Assembly (NCBI GenBank): GCA_003971905.1
Contig: RSEE01000073.1
Coordinates: forward strand, 124,001-188,000
Length of the DNA: 64,000 nt
Direction: 5' to 3'
Origin: Moniliella sp. 'wahieum'
Taxonomy: Eukaryota; Basidiomycota; Moniliellomycetes; Moniliellales; Moniliellaceae
Shown here: piece by piece, positions 26,537 to 38,484 of the stretch
How the letters are laid out: every line of letters begins with the position of its first letter
Numbering within the stretch: the stretch's first letter is position 1
Position numbers and translations under genes: made by a program
Notes under the pieces: model-generated
The model's database searches: none
Told to the model about the DNA's origin: nothing
The model's input: only the letters and a program-made list of their open reading frames with translations

Positions 26537-28594
26537 TTACACCTGGGCCACTGCCTGGCCGTCGCCACGGGGTCGCTCCCGCCTGCCCAGACCAGCGGTT
26601 CCTGCTCCCCCTCCTCGACGGGCAGACCGACGTCGGCGGCGCGCAGACGCATGATCACCTGTCCCCGACCAAACATTGCCCGAGCGAAATCGGAGAGCGG
26701 GTGAATGTGGTGGCCCAAGGCGCGCAGTGCGTCGCGCACCTCGATCGGCACGTCGTCTTCTACAAACACCCTGCCATCGGCCGGTTTGGTCGCCGAGCGG
26801 GGCAGGCCAGGGCCAATGCAAATCCGAGGTGCGTCCAGGGCCTGTTGCGGGTTCAGCTGGCCATGGAGAATGTTGAGCAAGACCTGGAGATGGCCTTGCG
26901 GCTGCATCCACCCTCCTGTACAAACAAACGCACAGAGTGCGCGGTAGGCTGTGTCAGTACCCATCCTGGGAGAGAGGGAGAACGTACCCATCACACCGTA
27001 GCTCATGAACAGTTCCCCATCTCGAAGCACCATAGCAGGGATGATGGTGTGGTATGGCCGTTTGCGCGGGGCGAGCCCATTGGGATGATCTGCCTCCAAC
27101 CTAAACCCCGCTCCACGGTTTTGCAACGCCACGCCCGTGCCCTTGGCCACGATGCCCGAGCCAAACCCAGTATCTGGAAAAAGTAAACAGACCCCACCCC
27201 ACCCAAGCTGGTTAGACCGTCTTCCTTTTGGCACGGCACATCAACGTACAAGTAGAGTTGATAAAAGAGCAGGCATTTCCGTCCTTGTCAGCCACGCTAA
27301 AGTAGACCGTGTCGCACGTCTGGTCGGGCGAGCCTGTCTCGACATCCACACTGGCCTTGGTGGGATCAAAGTGGTCGCGCACCCGCTGGGTCAGGTAGGC
27401 CTTACTGAGCAACTTGGCAATCGGGATGGGACCTGGGGGGTCGCGGACATAGTACCGGACATCAGCAAAGGCCAAAGCGCAGCGCCTCGATCACCGCATG
27501 CAACCAAATGGGAGAATTGGGTTCGACGGTGGAAAGGTCCGGCACCAGACCGGTCTCTTGCATGGCGTCCACCAGGCCGAGGGCGATGAGTGCAGTCAGT
27601 CCCTGTCCGTTGGGAGGGTGCTCCAGGAGGTCGATCCCGGGCCCGTCGGGGGTGGGTTGGTAGTGGTACGCAATGGGCTCGACCAAGTCCGGTCCAAGCG
27701 CAAGGTGCGCCGCCAAATCGTCCGTCGTCAGCCACCCACCCAGCGCCTGCACCGTCTCCGCAATCGATTCGGCAATGCGGCCCGTATAGAATCCTTCCTT
27801 TCCCGACGTAGCCAGCGCACGGAACGTCTGCGCCAGCTCGGGGAGACGGATGACTTGCCCGGCCTGAGGCGCCTTGCCCGAAGGCAGTAACAGCTCTCGC
27901 CCGTTGGGCGACTGAGTGAGGAGGTGCTTCTCATTGTTGCCCCACTATACCTACCCGTCAGGAACCGTCCAGGCCAACGCCAACGCCAACGCCAACGCCA
28001 ACGCCTACACTTTACGCACCAACATCAAGGAGACGTACGTACCATGTTGGCGGAAATCTCCGATACAGGGAACCCACGTTCGGCCAACCGGATGGCCGGG
28101 GCAAGCACTTGCTCCAACGCCACCTTGCCCCCGCCAAAGACTTGCACCACGTCGTACCAAGCAGCAGCAGCGCCCGGGACGGTAACCGAATGGACGCTGG
28201 TCTCGGGGATGGCGGTACGGTCGTGCCATTCGGGTCCGAGGGCCCGGAGGCGTTCGAGGGAAATGGCGGCCGGGGAACGGCCTGAGCCATTGAGCGCTCG
28301 CACGGATTTGTCCTTGGCCGAGTAGAAGAGACAAAAGACATCGCCTCCAATGCCCGTGCTGGAGGGCTCGGTGACATTGAGCGCGGCCGCAACGGCGACA
28401 GCGGCATCGGCAGCGTTGCCGCCGGCCTCGAGGATTTGGATGCCAGCACTGGCAGCGAGGGGTTGGGAGCAGGCCACCATGCCCTGGGTGCCCAAGACGC
28501 TGGAGCGGCGCGAGGCATGCTTGCGGAAGGCGGGGGCGGCGGCAGGGTGGCTGGAGCCCAGACGCAACGGCGTGCGGGCGGCGGGCGGGGACAT
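26537..28594 (-). CDS. Gamma-glutamyltranspeptidase-family hydrolase (YwrD/oxamate amidohydrolase-like)
   Basis: Ntn-hydrolase of the GGT family. It starts MSPPAARTPLRLGSSHP at 28594; exon 1 has GTQGMVACSQPLAASAGIQI, LEAGGNAADAAVAVAAALNV and STGIGGDVFCLFYSA. Introns: 27945-28042, 27174-27249 and 26916-26987. The predicted autocleavage Thr is in TCDTVYFSVADKDGNA; INSTYTGFGSG spans intron 2, then RLEADHPNGLAPRKRPYHTI and GGGWMQPQGHLQV follow. Two frame breaks: near 27474 one extra T in ALR(L)AFADVRYYV, and near 26575 one missing C in GGSDPRGDGQAVAQV, which is the normal family C-terminus. There is no signal peptide or membrane anchor, so a cytosolic or peroxisomal enzyme is more likely than the vacuolar/membrane GGT. 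Substrate unknown. Confidence 0.9.
26916..26987 (-). other. Intron 3 of the GGT-like gene
   Basis: 72 nt, GTACGT..GTACAG; joins SYGVMG to GGWMQPQGH. Confidence 0.85.
27174..27249 (-). other. Intron 2 of the GGT-like gene
   Basis: 76 nt, GTACGT..TTCCAG; splits the Tyr codon of INSTYTGFGSG. Confidence 0.85.
27945..28042 (-). other. Intron 1 of the GGT-like gene, with hexamer repeat
   Basis: 98 nt, GTACGT..GTATAG. It contains about six tandem copies of CCAACG (27972-28007), a microsatellite inside an intron. Confidence 0.85.
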
Positions 28595-29036
28595 GGCGGA
28601 GGTGGAGGTGAGGGGGGGGGAGACGTGAGGGGATGGCAGGGAAGAGGGCGAGCAGGGTGGGGGTGGGTAACAGGTAACAGGTACGGATGGATGGGGACGT
28701 ACAACTAGCAGCTGGCCACTTGTAACTGGAGTAGCAAGTAACCAGTAACCCCGCTGGGCTGCGTGGACCGTGCCACCGGAGTTAGGCCTTGGGCCGGGGA
28801 GCCGGGGAGAGCTGAGACCGGTGCCGGTGACGCCAGAGGCCCTCAGCTTTGTAGGGTTCAAATTTCAAGATCTGCATTAGGTAATGGGCCAGTGCGGAGC
28901 GGATGGGGGCGGAATGGAGGCGGTGATGGGATGTGTTGGATGTGATGGGATGCTGCCTGTTCGTCTATCTCCGCCGCTGGCTGCGCTCGGGTGTGCATTT
29001 TTATCGAGTGCGCCTGTGTCGAGGGCACGCCAAAGA

Positions 29037-31425
29037 CTAGCGGCGGCGCTCGGCGGCGCGGAAGAGGGCGCGCTCCATGCGCTCCCACGTGCGCACGCCG
29101 CCCGGGTCCTGCGCGCCCCACAGCAAGTCGTGCGCAAACGGCGCAAACGTGTCGCGCACCTCCACCAGCGACGAGCGCAGCACCGTGTGCACCACCGCCC
29201 AGTCGCTCTCCACGTCCGTCCCCCCGACGACGGCGACCACGGCAGCGCAGCCTCCAACGCCGCCGTCAACGCCCGCATCACCGCCGGCACGTCCCGCTGC
29301 ACCGTCCCATACCGATCTTCCTCCGTCGAGTGCACCGCCAGTGCACACACCGTCTGTGCCGCCCAGGCAGCCGCCGCAGCCGAGCCGCCTTGCGCGCCCG
29401 CCGGTCCCACCAGCGTCCGCTCCACCACCACCGCCGAAGGCTGCAGCGCTGCCTGGGTCCATTCGACACCCAGCGCCTTGGCACCGTGGCACCAGCTCTG
29501 CAGCCAGGGCGGCAAGCGCGGCAGCAGATGCGTTTCAAACAACGTGTGCCCAAACCGCAGCAGACGCAACAGGCCCGCGCCCGCCTGCGCACCATAGTGC
29601 GCCGCGGTATTCTGAGCCAAGGCCAGCTGCACCTGCGCACGCGGGGTGTTGGAGTCGGTGCTGGAGGGAGCGGGCAACCGCCGGATCGCATGTTCCACGG
29701 GCGGAGTGGCCACCGGGGTAGCAAAGAAAGGTTGTCTTGCGGTCGCCGTGTCGCTGGCCAGGCGTTCCCACACGGAGCTCGAGGTGGCCCGGACAGGTTC
29801 GGATCCCAATTGGGACACAGCCTTGGACACAGGTTGGGACACTTGTGGTTGGGCCGGCGTAGGTGGGGTGGGCTTGGGCTTGGGCTGCGGTGCAGTGACA
29901 AGAGCGCCGAGCCGCTGTTCAAATGCAGTGAGTTCATGCACACACCCTTTCAGCGCGGTGGTCCATGCTGAAGCACCTGCAGGGGGCAGGTCATTGTACA
30001 CCGCGGTACGAGCCGTGGCGGTGGTTCCCACAGCCGACGCGAGCGAGGCAAATGCAAAGGGCGCATATTCCTGTTCGAGCGACTGGAGAGTGGGCTTGAG
30101 GGCCGGGCCATGCGGAGCATCGACGGAAGGAAGAGGATGGGAGACGTAGACGGACCAGAAGACGCGGGCGACGGTCCAAGAAATGGCCAACGCGAGATGG
30201 ATGAGAAGGAGGGTCAACCCAGGCGAAGAGAGGCTCGTTCCGATGTGGGAAAGCGAAGGGGCAAAGTAGGCCCCCGTCCAAAGCGGACGACGGAACGAAG
30301 GCACAACAGAGGGACCGATGAGGGAGAAGACGCTGGCCCAAAGCGAACGGCGAATGAGCGGGTAGCACGCCAAGTAAAGTACCGAGACCACAAAAGTAGC
30401 CACCGCCGTCGCAGGAAGGGACAGTCCCGATAGCGTTGTCCAGGTTGCCGGACCGTACCAACTGTGCCTTGTTCCCTGTCCCCACTGGGGAAGGGGACTG
30501 TGAGCAAACGAGGGGAACAAAGAGTACAACAGCAGCTCGGGCAGGGGAGGGGAGTGGTGCCGCTGCATGCACTCGCAACGCCGGGGTTGTGAAGAGCCAC
30601 GAGCCAGGGGAAGGGACGAGAGGAGGTGCAGGCGTTTGAGGTGGCTCCTTGCGTGATGTACGGGAAAGATACCACGCTTGGACAGAAGGAGCCACGTCTG
30701 CAACGAGGGACAGAGTGACGCCAACGGCCAGAGAGGAGACCAAGGTGACGAGCACCAGCTCGTTGGGTCGCATGTCGAGGACGCGAATGCCTGGAGCAGG
30801 CCAAGGCTGAACCAAAACTGTGCCGGATGCGGCCGCCGGCGGGGCGGGTAAGCGCAAGGCCCACGGCGAGGTGGAGGTGAGGGCAGCGCAGGTCGCATCT
30901 GCACCCAGGGCCGGGAGGGAGGGCGTCAGGAAGCGGAGAGCGAGGAGGAGGGGCAGAGTAAACCCAAGCGAGCAGAGGGCGTGCAGCGCAGCCGACATCC
31001 AGACCGTCGAGTCAAACAGGGTGGCGAGGAGGGCAGCGAGCGGGCTGTGGGGGTGGGCGCGGCTGAAGAGGGGAGCGGAGGAGGGTGGTGAGGGCAGCAC
31101 TGCGCTTGGCGTGCGTGCTGGTCGTATGCACCTTGGCTGAGGTTCGGGCGAGGAAGAGCAGGGGAAAGACACCGAATCCAGCGGCGAAAAGCGAGGCGAA
31201 GAACCACACGGAGCCCGTGGCGACCCAGCTGACGCGGGCGCGAGTGGGAGCGGCACAGGCTGCGGGCGTGGGCGCGGCGGCGTGGGTGCCGGACCAGAGC
31301 ACGACGGCCGCAGCGGCGGCGATGGTGGCCAGCACGTACAGATGGATGCGCTTGGTGCGTGTGGCGAGGGTGCGCCGGACGAGGTCCGAGAAGGGGTGCG
31401 CGGCGAGCGCAACGCCCATGGACAT
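29037..31425 (-). CDS. NDC1: Ndc1-type nuclear pore / spindle pole membrane protein
   Basis: Integral nuclear-envelope protein anchoring pore complexes and inserting the spindle pole body. The N-terminus MSMGVALAAHPFSDLVRRTL is followed by RIHLYVLATIAAAAAVVLW and several more hydrophobic helices (VWFFASLFAAGFGVFPLLF, LHALCSLGFTLPLLLALRFL, ELVLVTLVSSLAVGVTLSLV, PATAVATFVVSVLYLACYPL). The soluble C-terminal half contains the Ndc1 signature STEEDRYGTVQRDVPAVMRA and ends RMERALFRAAERRR with TAG at 29037. Frame changes occur near 31075, 30560 and 29235 (at a run of six G), so the open frames are separate but collinear. The start may instead be an in-frame ATG at 31494. The preceding GGT-like gene lies downstream on the same strand. 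Confidence 0.88.
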
Positions 31426-32129
31426 GTTGGGTGTGTTGGCTGGCGGACGCAGCGGAGGTTGGCTGCGGGTGGGCGAGTAAATTCCAGCCGCCACCCACGG
31501 GCCCAGTCACGCCGCTTACGTCAGTTGCACCGACCGCAGTAACCCTACCACCGCACGACGGCCAGGCCAGTCAAATTCGATCTTGATATTCGTCCGCCGC
31601 GTCGTTTTGGTGTGGGTGCCCCATGCTGTTTTTGTTGATGGCCACGCCCCATCCCTATTGAGTCACCGCGCTGATCGGCCCAATGCTTCTGCGGCCGCAC
31701 TGCCGCTTCCTCGTCCATCCATCCTCCATCCGCGAGGTGCCGTGGCCCGGATGGACAGGCGGCGGCGGGGCTTCCGTCTGGCGTGGGGCGAACATCACCG
31801 CGCAATGCCCCGCAGGACAGGACGGAGGCGGGTGGCGCTGGCGAGAAAGGCAGGGACGAGTGGCGACGCGCTGTAACCCGCCGCTTCCACCCACCGAATG
31901 AATGAAAGAGCAGACACACGCACGATACGCCCCACGTGGGGCAGGCACAGCGCCAGTGTGTGGGCCCGCCAAGGCCCTGCGTCGCCCCCGTTCAACGTTC
32001 ACGCAGGCACGCGGTGATGGATCATGCATCCCCTGCTGTAACCCTCTGCTGGCCATCGCCGCCCGCTCGTGTGGGCGCAGCGTGCTTCCCTCGCCGGCCG
32101 CCATCGCCCCCCCCAGGCAGCCCACCGCC
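31426..32129. other. Intergenic region between divergent NDC1 and kinase genes
   Basis: About 700 bp shared promoter region. Contains TCA-ACGT-TCA at 31993-32002 and a near-heptad GGATCATGCATCC at 32018-32030. No gene recognised. Confidence 0.6.
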
Positions 32130-34807
32130 ATGGCCGACACCAAGCCCGGCGGGTGGAAGGCGGCTGGCCATGCGCGTCGGACGCAGCCCCACCGCCCACC
32201 GGCCCCCCCGGCCCCCCGCCGCCCACTGGGCCGCGCAGCACCCGCTACTACCACCCGCGGCCTCGCATTCATCCCAGCCCCAGCCCCAGCCCCAGCCCGC
32301 CGCTGCCCCCGCACGCCGCCTCCGCCTACTCCTCCCCGCACCCTCCGCCGCCAAGACACAGCGCGCGCCCGCACCCTCGTCTCCGCGCCTCGCCCCCCGC
32401 CCTCGCCCACAGCGCTCCACCCGCCGCCCCACGTCCGCAAGCAAACCGACCGCCATCACGCCCTACCTCCCCCCCGCTTCCACCACCCCATCCGCCTCGC
32501 ATTCGGGCGCTGCGTCGGCCTCGGCAGCCACCTCGCCTTCCGCCTCCTCTCGTTCGCCCCGCACCCATTCCCCCCGTGCCCCGCTCGCGTCGAGGCGCCA
32601 CTCCCCGTTCGGGCCGCAGTCTCGTCACATGCCCTCCTGAAACGCACCGCCCGCGCCATCCCCCTCGCCCACACGAAGGACCGCCGTCTCAACCCATTCC
32701 GCAGATGCCTACCCTCCTTCTTCTCGCCTGCACGCCCGCATACGCGTGACCGGCTTCCACTCACAACCCAAGCAGGATTCCCTCGAACAAGGACGAAACG
32801 ATGGTAAGTCCCCAGCTTGGTCCCACGGGCTAACTCACCTCTTTGGGGTTACTAACCAGCTTGCTCCTGCCCCAGACCCAGACTTGGCCGCCTACATGCA
32901 AGCACCACGGCGGCTGTGCATCTGTCGGCTGGGCATCTCGTTTGGCGCTACGGCGCCCGGGTCGCTCTCGTCCAATTCGGTTGTTCCCGGGGAGAACCGG
33001 CCGTGTCGCTTCAGCTAGCCCCGCCCTGTCGGACCGAACTTCATCGTCTGCGCAGCTAGCTTGCGCACTTTGCACCGCTTGTTCCCCGGCCCCTGCATGG
33101 CGCGCGAGGGGCAGGGAGTGGAAGTGATTCTGAGATGAGGGACGACGGATTACGTTTGGTCCACCGGAGGACCTGGAAGCTTCACGTGCAACAGGTGCGA
33201 GTGCCATCAGTCCGATTGACCTCCCTTCGTCCGACCTGCCGCCAGTGGAGGAAAATGCGCACCCTTCTCCCGGCCCTTCTCGCCGTCGCACGTTGAATAC
33301 AAAGAACGCGATGGGAACGGCCCCGACCCAAAAGAGGAGGCAACATGAGACGCGCTCGTTCATTGCGAGTCGAACCGCGCTTTCGCGACTCCACCCCTGG
33401 CGAAGGGGAGCGAGGGAAAGATAGCCCTGAGCCTATTCGCAGGCATGCCGTCGGTCGTATGGGGAGCGTGCGACGGAGGGAGCCACGTCGCCAGACCAGT
33501 CTGTCCCACAGGGGGAGAGCTGTGGTGCGCCGCCGACGGTCGGGACGGGGGTGGTAACCAAACGCCTACGTTGACCTTGGCCGATCCTCCTTCCGATCCT
33601 CCTCGGTGGTGGCCTCTCCCCCCAGTCGGTGTGGAACTGCGGATGGATAAGTCACGTGGTCCCACGCGTCGTCCGATCGAGGTAGGGCCTTCGCACTTCA
33701 GCAAGATTCGTCTGTTGGGCAAAGGCGATGTAGGCCGAGTGTATTTGGTACGGGACAAGCATGCGGGTACACTTTATGCTATGAAGGGTAAGTCTCATCT
33801 CGATCGGTGGGGGGTGAGTAAGGAAGGTACTGACGGAAGTTGACGCAGTGCTCAACAAAAAGGAGATGCTGAAACGCAACAAGGTCAAAGGGTATTGTCG
33901 GAACAGCGCATTCTGTTGGCTCCACCATCCCTTTATCGTTACGCTACACCACACGTTCCAGTCCGACGATTTCTCTATCTTTGCGCTCGAATTTGCTGAA
34001 GGAGGTGAATTTTTTTGCGGCACTCCAAGCGTGTGAGGGCAACGCGTTGGCCGAAGCCGATGCACGTTCTATGCGGCCGAAGTGGTTACCGCGCTGGCGT
34101 CCTACATGCCCATGGGTTCATCTACGCGACCATCAAGCTGAAAACTTGCTTCTGTCCCAAGACGGCCACATCCTTTTGTCCGACTTTGACCTGTCGGCCC
34201 AAATGAGCGGCAAAACTGGGTGGCAGACCAACTCATTTGTGGGGACCGAGGAGTACATTGCACCGGAAGTGATTCGGGGAGAAGGACACGGGAGCAGTGT
34301 GGATTGGTGGACTTTGGGTGTGTTGGTGTATGAGATGGTATACGCTCGGACTCCCTTCAAGGGCCGCACGCGGGACCAGACCTTTGACCGGATCCTTTCT
34401 TCCGAGGTGGCGTTTCCGCCTGCGCCACCTGGCGCTGGAGGCGGACTAAGCTCGAGTGGAAAGTCGTTGGTTCGTCAATTGCTGGACAAGGACGAGACGC
34501 AGCGGCTGGGAAGCCCGGAGCGTGGTGGGGCTGCGGACGTGCGTGCGCACAAGTGGTTTGCCACCACACCCTGGTCCGAGCTCCGACAGCTGACTCCCCC
34601 ATCAAGCCGGGAACGGTGTATGTGAGCCGGCGAGACGATGGGTATGGGGACGCTGGGGCTGCAGAGGAGGATGAGCTGGTAGCTTATCACCCCAGCTTGG
34701 CGCGAGCGCGACCCGTGGAACGGCCCAAAGTGGTTGAGCGCCGACGGCGGGCAGACGATCCGTTTGCTGCATTCGAGTGCGTGACGCTCGCCCATACGGA
34801 GGACTGA
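32130..34807 (+). CDS. FPK1/KIN82/NRC-2-type AGC protein kinase, heavily frame-broken
   Basis: Family known to phosphorylate flippases and to control polarity. The kinase part is clear: GPSHFSKIRLLGKGDVGRVY, LVRDKHAGTLYAMK, an intron at 33788-33848 (61 nt, GTAAGT..ACGCAG), VLNKKEMLKRNKVK, HPFIVTLHHTFQSDD, GHILLSDFDLSAQ, VGTEEYIAPEVIRGEGHGSS, VDWWTLGVLVYEMVYARTPF and a hydrophobic-motif tail ending DDPFAAFECVTLAHTED. Between 33880 and 34160 about eight one-base changes are needed to follow the family, including inside the catalytic loop, where TACGCGACCATCAAGC stands for YRDLKP. The N-terminal region from the ATG at 32130 (MADTKPGGWKAAGH) is Pro/Ser-rich and jumps between frames; its link to the kinase is inferred. 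Either local consensus error or a decaying gene. Confidence 0.68.
33788..33848 (+). other. Intron in the AGC kinase domain
   Basis: 61 nt, GTAAGT..GACGCAG, joining LYAMK to VLNKKEM. Confidence 0.85.
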
Positions 34808-35418
34808 GCGCTCCGGTCTTGTTCCAAGGCTCCTGGGATCTCCTTGCGTTGGGTCCCTGCTATTTCGTTCGACATTATTCCTCTTCTCTGCACCCTGCTC
34901 GCTCGTCTTCTGGCAACTGCCCTGCCCAAAAATTGTTCCTCTAGTCCAATCATGAAATGGGTGATGAGATGACGCGATGACGAACGAGCTGCTCCGTAGA
35001 AAAGCTAGTTGGAGCCTGGTCGACGGATTGGCGCTGCGCCAAGAAAGAATCAAACCATGAATCAACAACCCAACTCGGAACGAAGCAGATTTATATTAGA
35101 AGCGGTGTGGCGCTGGGGGCTGCGACAGACGCCGGACGCCCCTGGGCTGAGCGGGGGGGCTGTGGGCGCTGGGCAGCCGTCGGCCCCGCCACTACACCAC
35201 ACTGCACAAGCCGCATTGCACCACACCCGCTGCCCGCCCTGGGTGCTCCAGTGCCATCACGCCCTCTTCCTCCCCCGCATTCTCCCCCACCACCGCCCGC
35301 ACCTGCCCCCCCCCTTCCTCGGTCGGCAGTCTCCGTAGTCTGGTCCTGCTTCCCCTACGCGCCACGGCCCATCACCTCCCGTGGGTACGCATCAGCATCC
35401 ACGCCAACAACCGCGACG
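34808..35418. other. Intergenic region between tandem plus-strand genes
   Basis: About 610 bp. A TATA-like ATTTATATTAG lies at 35089-35100, some 320 nt upstream of the next ATG. Nothing else recognised. Confidence 0.5.
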
Positions 35419-37511
35419 ATGCGCACCTTTTTCACTCCCTCTGAGGCTGCCCCTTTGCCGTCGCCCGTCGAAAGCATCCCGCACTCAGCCTCGTCCTATC
35501 GAGAACGTGCTCGATACCTAGCAGCTGCTCGGCTGGTAGGACAAACCTCCTCAGCCTCGCAAGTGGACGCTTCCACCGAGCGGCCCTCCCTGCTTGAAAA
35601 AGCCAATGTCAAACCTACCACCCTTGCCTCTTCCGCCCCCGATGATCTCAATTGCACAACGCCCGTGGACCTGGGGGCAGAGCCAGAGCTTGTCCCTCCA
35701 TCGGTCGCTACATGTGCAACCCCGATGTAAGGGGGACTTCGTCCCTCCCACAATGACCAACAGATCGGTTGGTGAAGATACCCCCCTCCACCCGTTAGCA
35801 ACCTATCCTTCCTTCGTCGAGCCAAGAGTCTTCTGCATCGGCCGTCACGAGGAATGGGCGCTTCATTGACCCAGACCGCCGCTCAGTCGGACGAAGCTTT
35901 GACGCGCAGCGCCTCGAGCGCTAGTAGGCGCTCCTTACGCCCGCTCTGGAGTCGACATACTACTACCACTACCCCACCCCAACATGGGCAGAAGAACGAT
36001 GCGCCCGAGGTGCAGCCTGCTTCCTTGGGACAAGGCAAGGTGGGCCATTTCTTTCTTCTCGCGTTGGCAGTCTTCGAGGTCGGAGACCAGCAACTCTTTC
36101 GATGACGCCACCCTCGCATCGCAACAGTAGCCCAAACCCAACGCACCTGGCGAGCACTTACGCGTGGGTACCAACCTTCACCGTCAAGCCTCGTCTTCCT
36201 CGTTCCAGCCTAGCCTGATGATAACCACGATTACCCCGCCCCGCACGGGCGAGACGACACCTGGAGGCATCCGCACCACACCATCCAAGAAAGAAGATTC
36301 AGACTGTCCCCTTGTTCTACCGTGTCGACGGGTACCTTGTCGACGGATGTCCGGAGTGGCCCCACCTCAACTCCGATTCCCCATCCTCTACCCGCCCTAT
36401 CTCAATTGGAAGAGGACCATGCTGGCGATCCAAACGGTTTACCCTTCCAGTTCTCTTGCCCAAGACGAAGGAGAAGGATGAGTCGGGTTTGGCACGCCGA
36501 TCTCGGGTGCCAAGTCGTGTGGTTCGTCGCACATCATCTTCCGCGATGAAGGGTGCAACAAGCGTCAATCCGTTCTTTCTGTCCTCTCCGCTCAGCACTC
36601 ACTTCAAGCCAACAGAATGAGCTTTGGGGGGGAAATCCCGTCGGAGCTGCGGGAGTTGCTGAAACGTCAATCGCGAGCGAGTGCTAACCTCGGACCAAGT
36701 ACCCAACGAGATGCCTCCCTGGAAGGAAACATTGTCTTTCCGCTCGCACCTCCGCTACCGTCCGAATGGCAAGGAACGAAACGCGAGCGCCTCTTGTCAA
36801 GTGCAAGCCAGTATACCCAACCTTCCCCTGGTAGCGCTGTATCCTCTGACCCACCACTCCAGCTCCCTGGCATGGGGCATATTGAAATTGCGGAGCATGA
36901 TGAGGAGGAAATGTGGTCTGGCATGTCCTCGAAGGCTTTCAAGAGGGGGAAAGCAGTCTCCCTCTTAGCCCTGCTGAGCCACACAACGACGGATGGCGGT
37001 CGCCTCGGCGGGTCAGTCGTTCAGAACGGGGCAGCAACGATTCTCGATGCGAGTTGCCTCAGACACCTCAGCTCGAGATGGGAGCTGAGGCAGAGAGAGA
37101 GAGGCAGCTGCAGGATGAAGCGCGGCGTACGTTTCTTGCCCCCCTATACGTGTTACATCTTATTTCTAAAATTGTCATAATGCAGGTGCAGAGAGGATAC
37201 TGACTCCTTTACTCTCCCATCCGGCAGAAGATTCCCTCGACGGATCGGAGGCAAAACAGCATCCTTCCGCAAAAGCCCTCGAGCTCCAATCGGAGGTTCA
37301 GCTCGACACAAACGTCCATTCGGATAGGGAGCCCGACGTTCATGTGATCTGGACTACGGATGACGATGTGGCGGCCATGCTCGAGTCTCTTTCGCGCGGC
37401 ACTGACTCGGCCAAGTTTGAGATCAAGTTCCACCATCCCACCACCACCGCATCTGCATTGGCTCATCCTCCTCATAGCCAACCGTCCTACCACCTCCTGT
37501 CTCCTCACTAA
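35419..37511 (+). CDS. Uncharacterised Ser/Thr-rich protein, frame-broken
   Basis: Not recognised. A chain of collinear plus-strand coding stretches: MRTFFTPSEAAPLPSPVESI and SYRERARYLAAARLVGQTSS (from 35419), QAASSSSFQPS-type Ser-rich DNA (36180 on), EIPSELRELLKRQSRASANL (36632 on), RQLQDEARR, a clean intron at 37127-37185 (59 nt, GTACGT..AATGCAG), and a last exon AERILTPLLSHPAEDSLDGS, HVIWTTDDDVAAMLESLSRG with TAA at 37509. The spliced junction and the last exon have the codon use of the other genes here, which is the main support. Several one-base frame changes are needed between 35700 and 37000. Mostly disordered; location and role unknown. Confidence 0.5.
37127..37185 (+). other. Intron of the uncharacterised Ser-rich gene
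   Basis: 59 nt, GTACGT..CATAATGCAG with a CTAAA branch-like site; restores an open frame across the junction. Confidence 0.7.
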
Positions 37512-38395
37512 ACCACTCTCTCACGCAACAATGCAAAACGGTTTCGATTCCCTTCGTGTCTTCCATTTTACCATTGTCTTCACGACACACTCGGCCGTCA
37601 TCATGCACACTCTCTCTAAGGGATGAGATTCATCGCACACGCGTCTTGTACACCTCGGTCGCTCCTTGTGTTGGCTGTACAGATCAGCTCTCGGATGTCT
37701 GGTAAAATCTCATCGACCAAACACTTTCCCTCGGGCTCGTTGGTGAGATGAATGAGACAATAGTAATGTCCCCCGGTCACCCTGACAAAATGATAGAGAG
37801 TAGACCGCTGCGGTTAAGCTTTGGGGCAGCACTTTTGTTCCTGTTTCACTCATATGGACAGGGGGTGATATATGATAGCTGGTGTATTTACCAATGTATA
37901 CTCAGTGTTGTCGCGTCGAAGCTGTTGGCGTGATTGTAAAATATACTGTTGGCATATGCCAGCATTTCCTAATCACTCCTTCTTGCTCAACTCTCCCCTC
38001 TGTATCCTTCCTCTGTCGAGAAGCTTCTTCTTGGAATAGAACAAACATCTCTCCCTCATTTCCTTCGTCTTCCACAGATGAAGTTCCCTCTGACGATGAC
38101 AGTGTGCAACGGCCACGCTCTACTATATGACTGTGTGTTGACTGCGTTTGGAGTTTTATCTGGACACAGAGACTGGCAGCAAACGATTATACGGATGGTT
38201 GGTGGTCTTACCTCTCTCTCCTTCATACCCTCGTCTTATCGCTCTTTGGCTTCTCCGGTTCCTCCTTCATCTTTTTGCAGTTAGTAACGCAATAAGTGGC
38301 GCATCTCCTAAAAGGATGGAGGTGTATCCTTCCTTCATTTGTGTACGGCTCTCCACGTTAAAGGCGGAGCACCTGTCCTCACAATCAGTATAGCA
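37512..38395. other. Intergenic region upstream of tRNA-Glu
   Basis: About 880 bp, clearly richer in A and T than the DNA to the left. A TGA-TATA-TGA heptad lies at 37866-37875. No coding signal. Confidence 0.6.
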
Positions 38396-38483
38396 TCCTC
38401 GATGGTCCAACGGCTATGATGTGACGCTCTCACGGCTACGGCCGAGTACCGTCAAGACCCGGGTTCGACTCCCGGTCGGGGAA
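38396..38483 (+). tRNA. tRNA-Glu(CTC) with 16-nt intron
   Basis: Acceptor stem TCCTCGA pairs with TCGGGGA, discriminator A. D-arm TGGTCCAACGGCTATGA, anticodon stem TGACG/CGTCA, loop CTCTCA..C with anticodon CTC, T-arm CCGGGTTCGACTCCCGG. A 16-nt intron (CGGCTACGGCCGAGTA) follows position 37 and contains GAG, able to pair with the anticodon as in canonical introns. A TTTT terminator follows at 38487. 88 nt = 72 mature + 16. Confidence 0.9.
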
Positions 38484-38484
38484 C

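Noticed and set aside
33360-33400. B-box-like GGTTCGACTCG on the minus strand
   Set aside because: No T-stem, acceptor stem or A box around it; not a tRNA.
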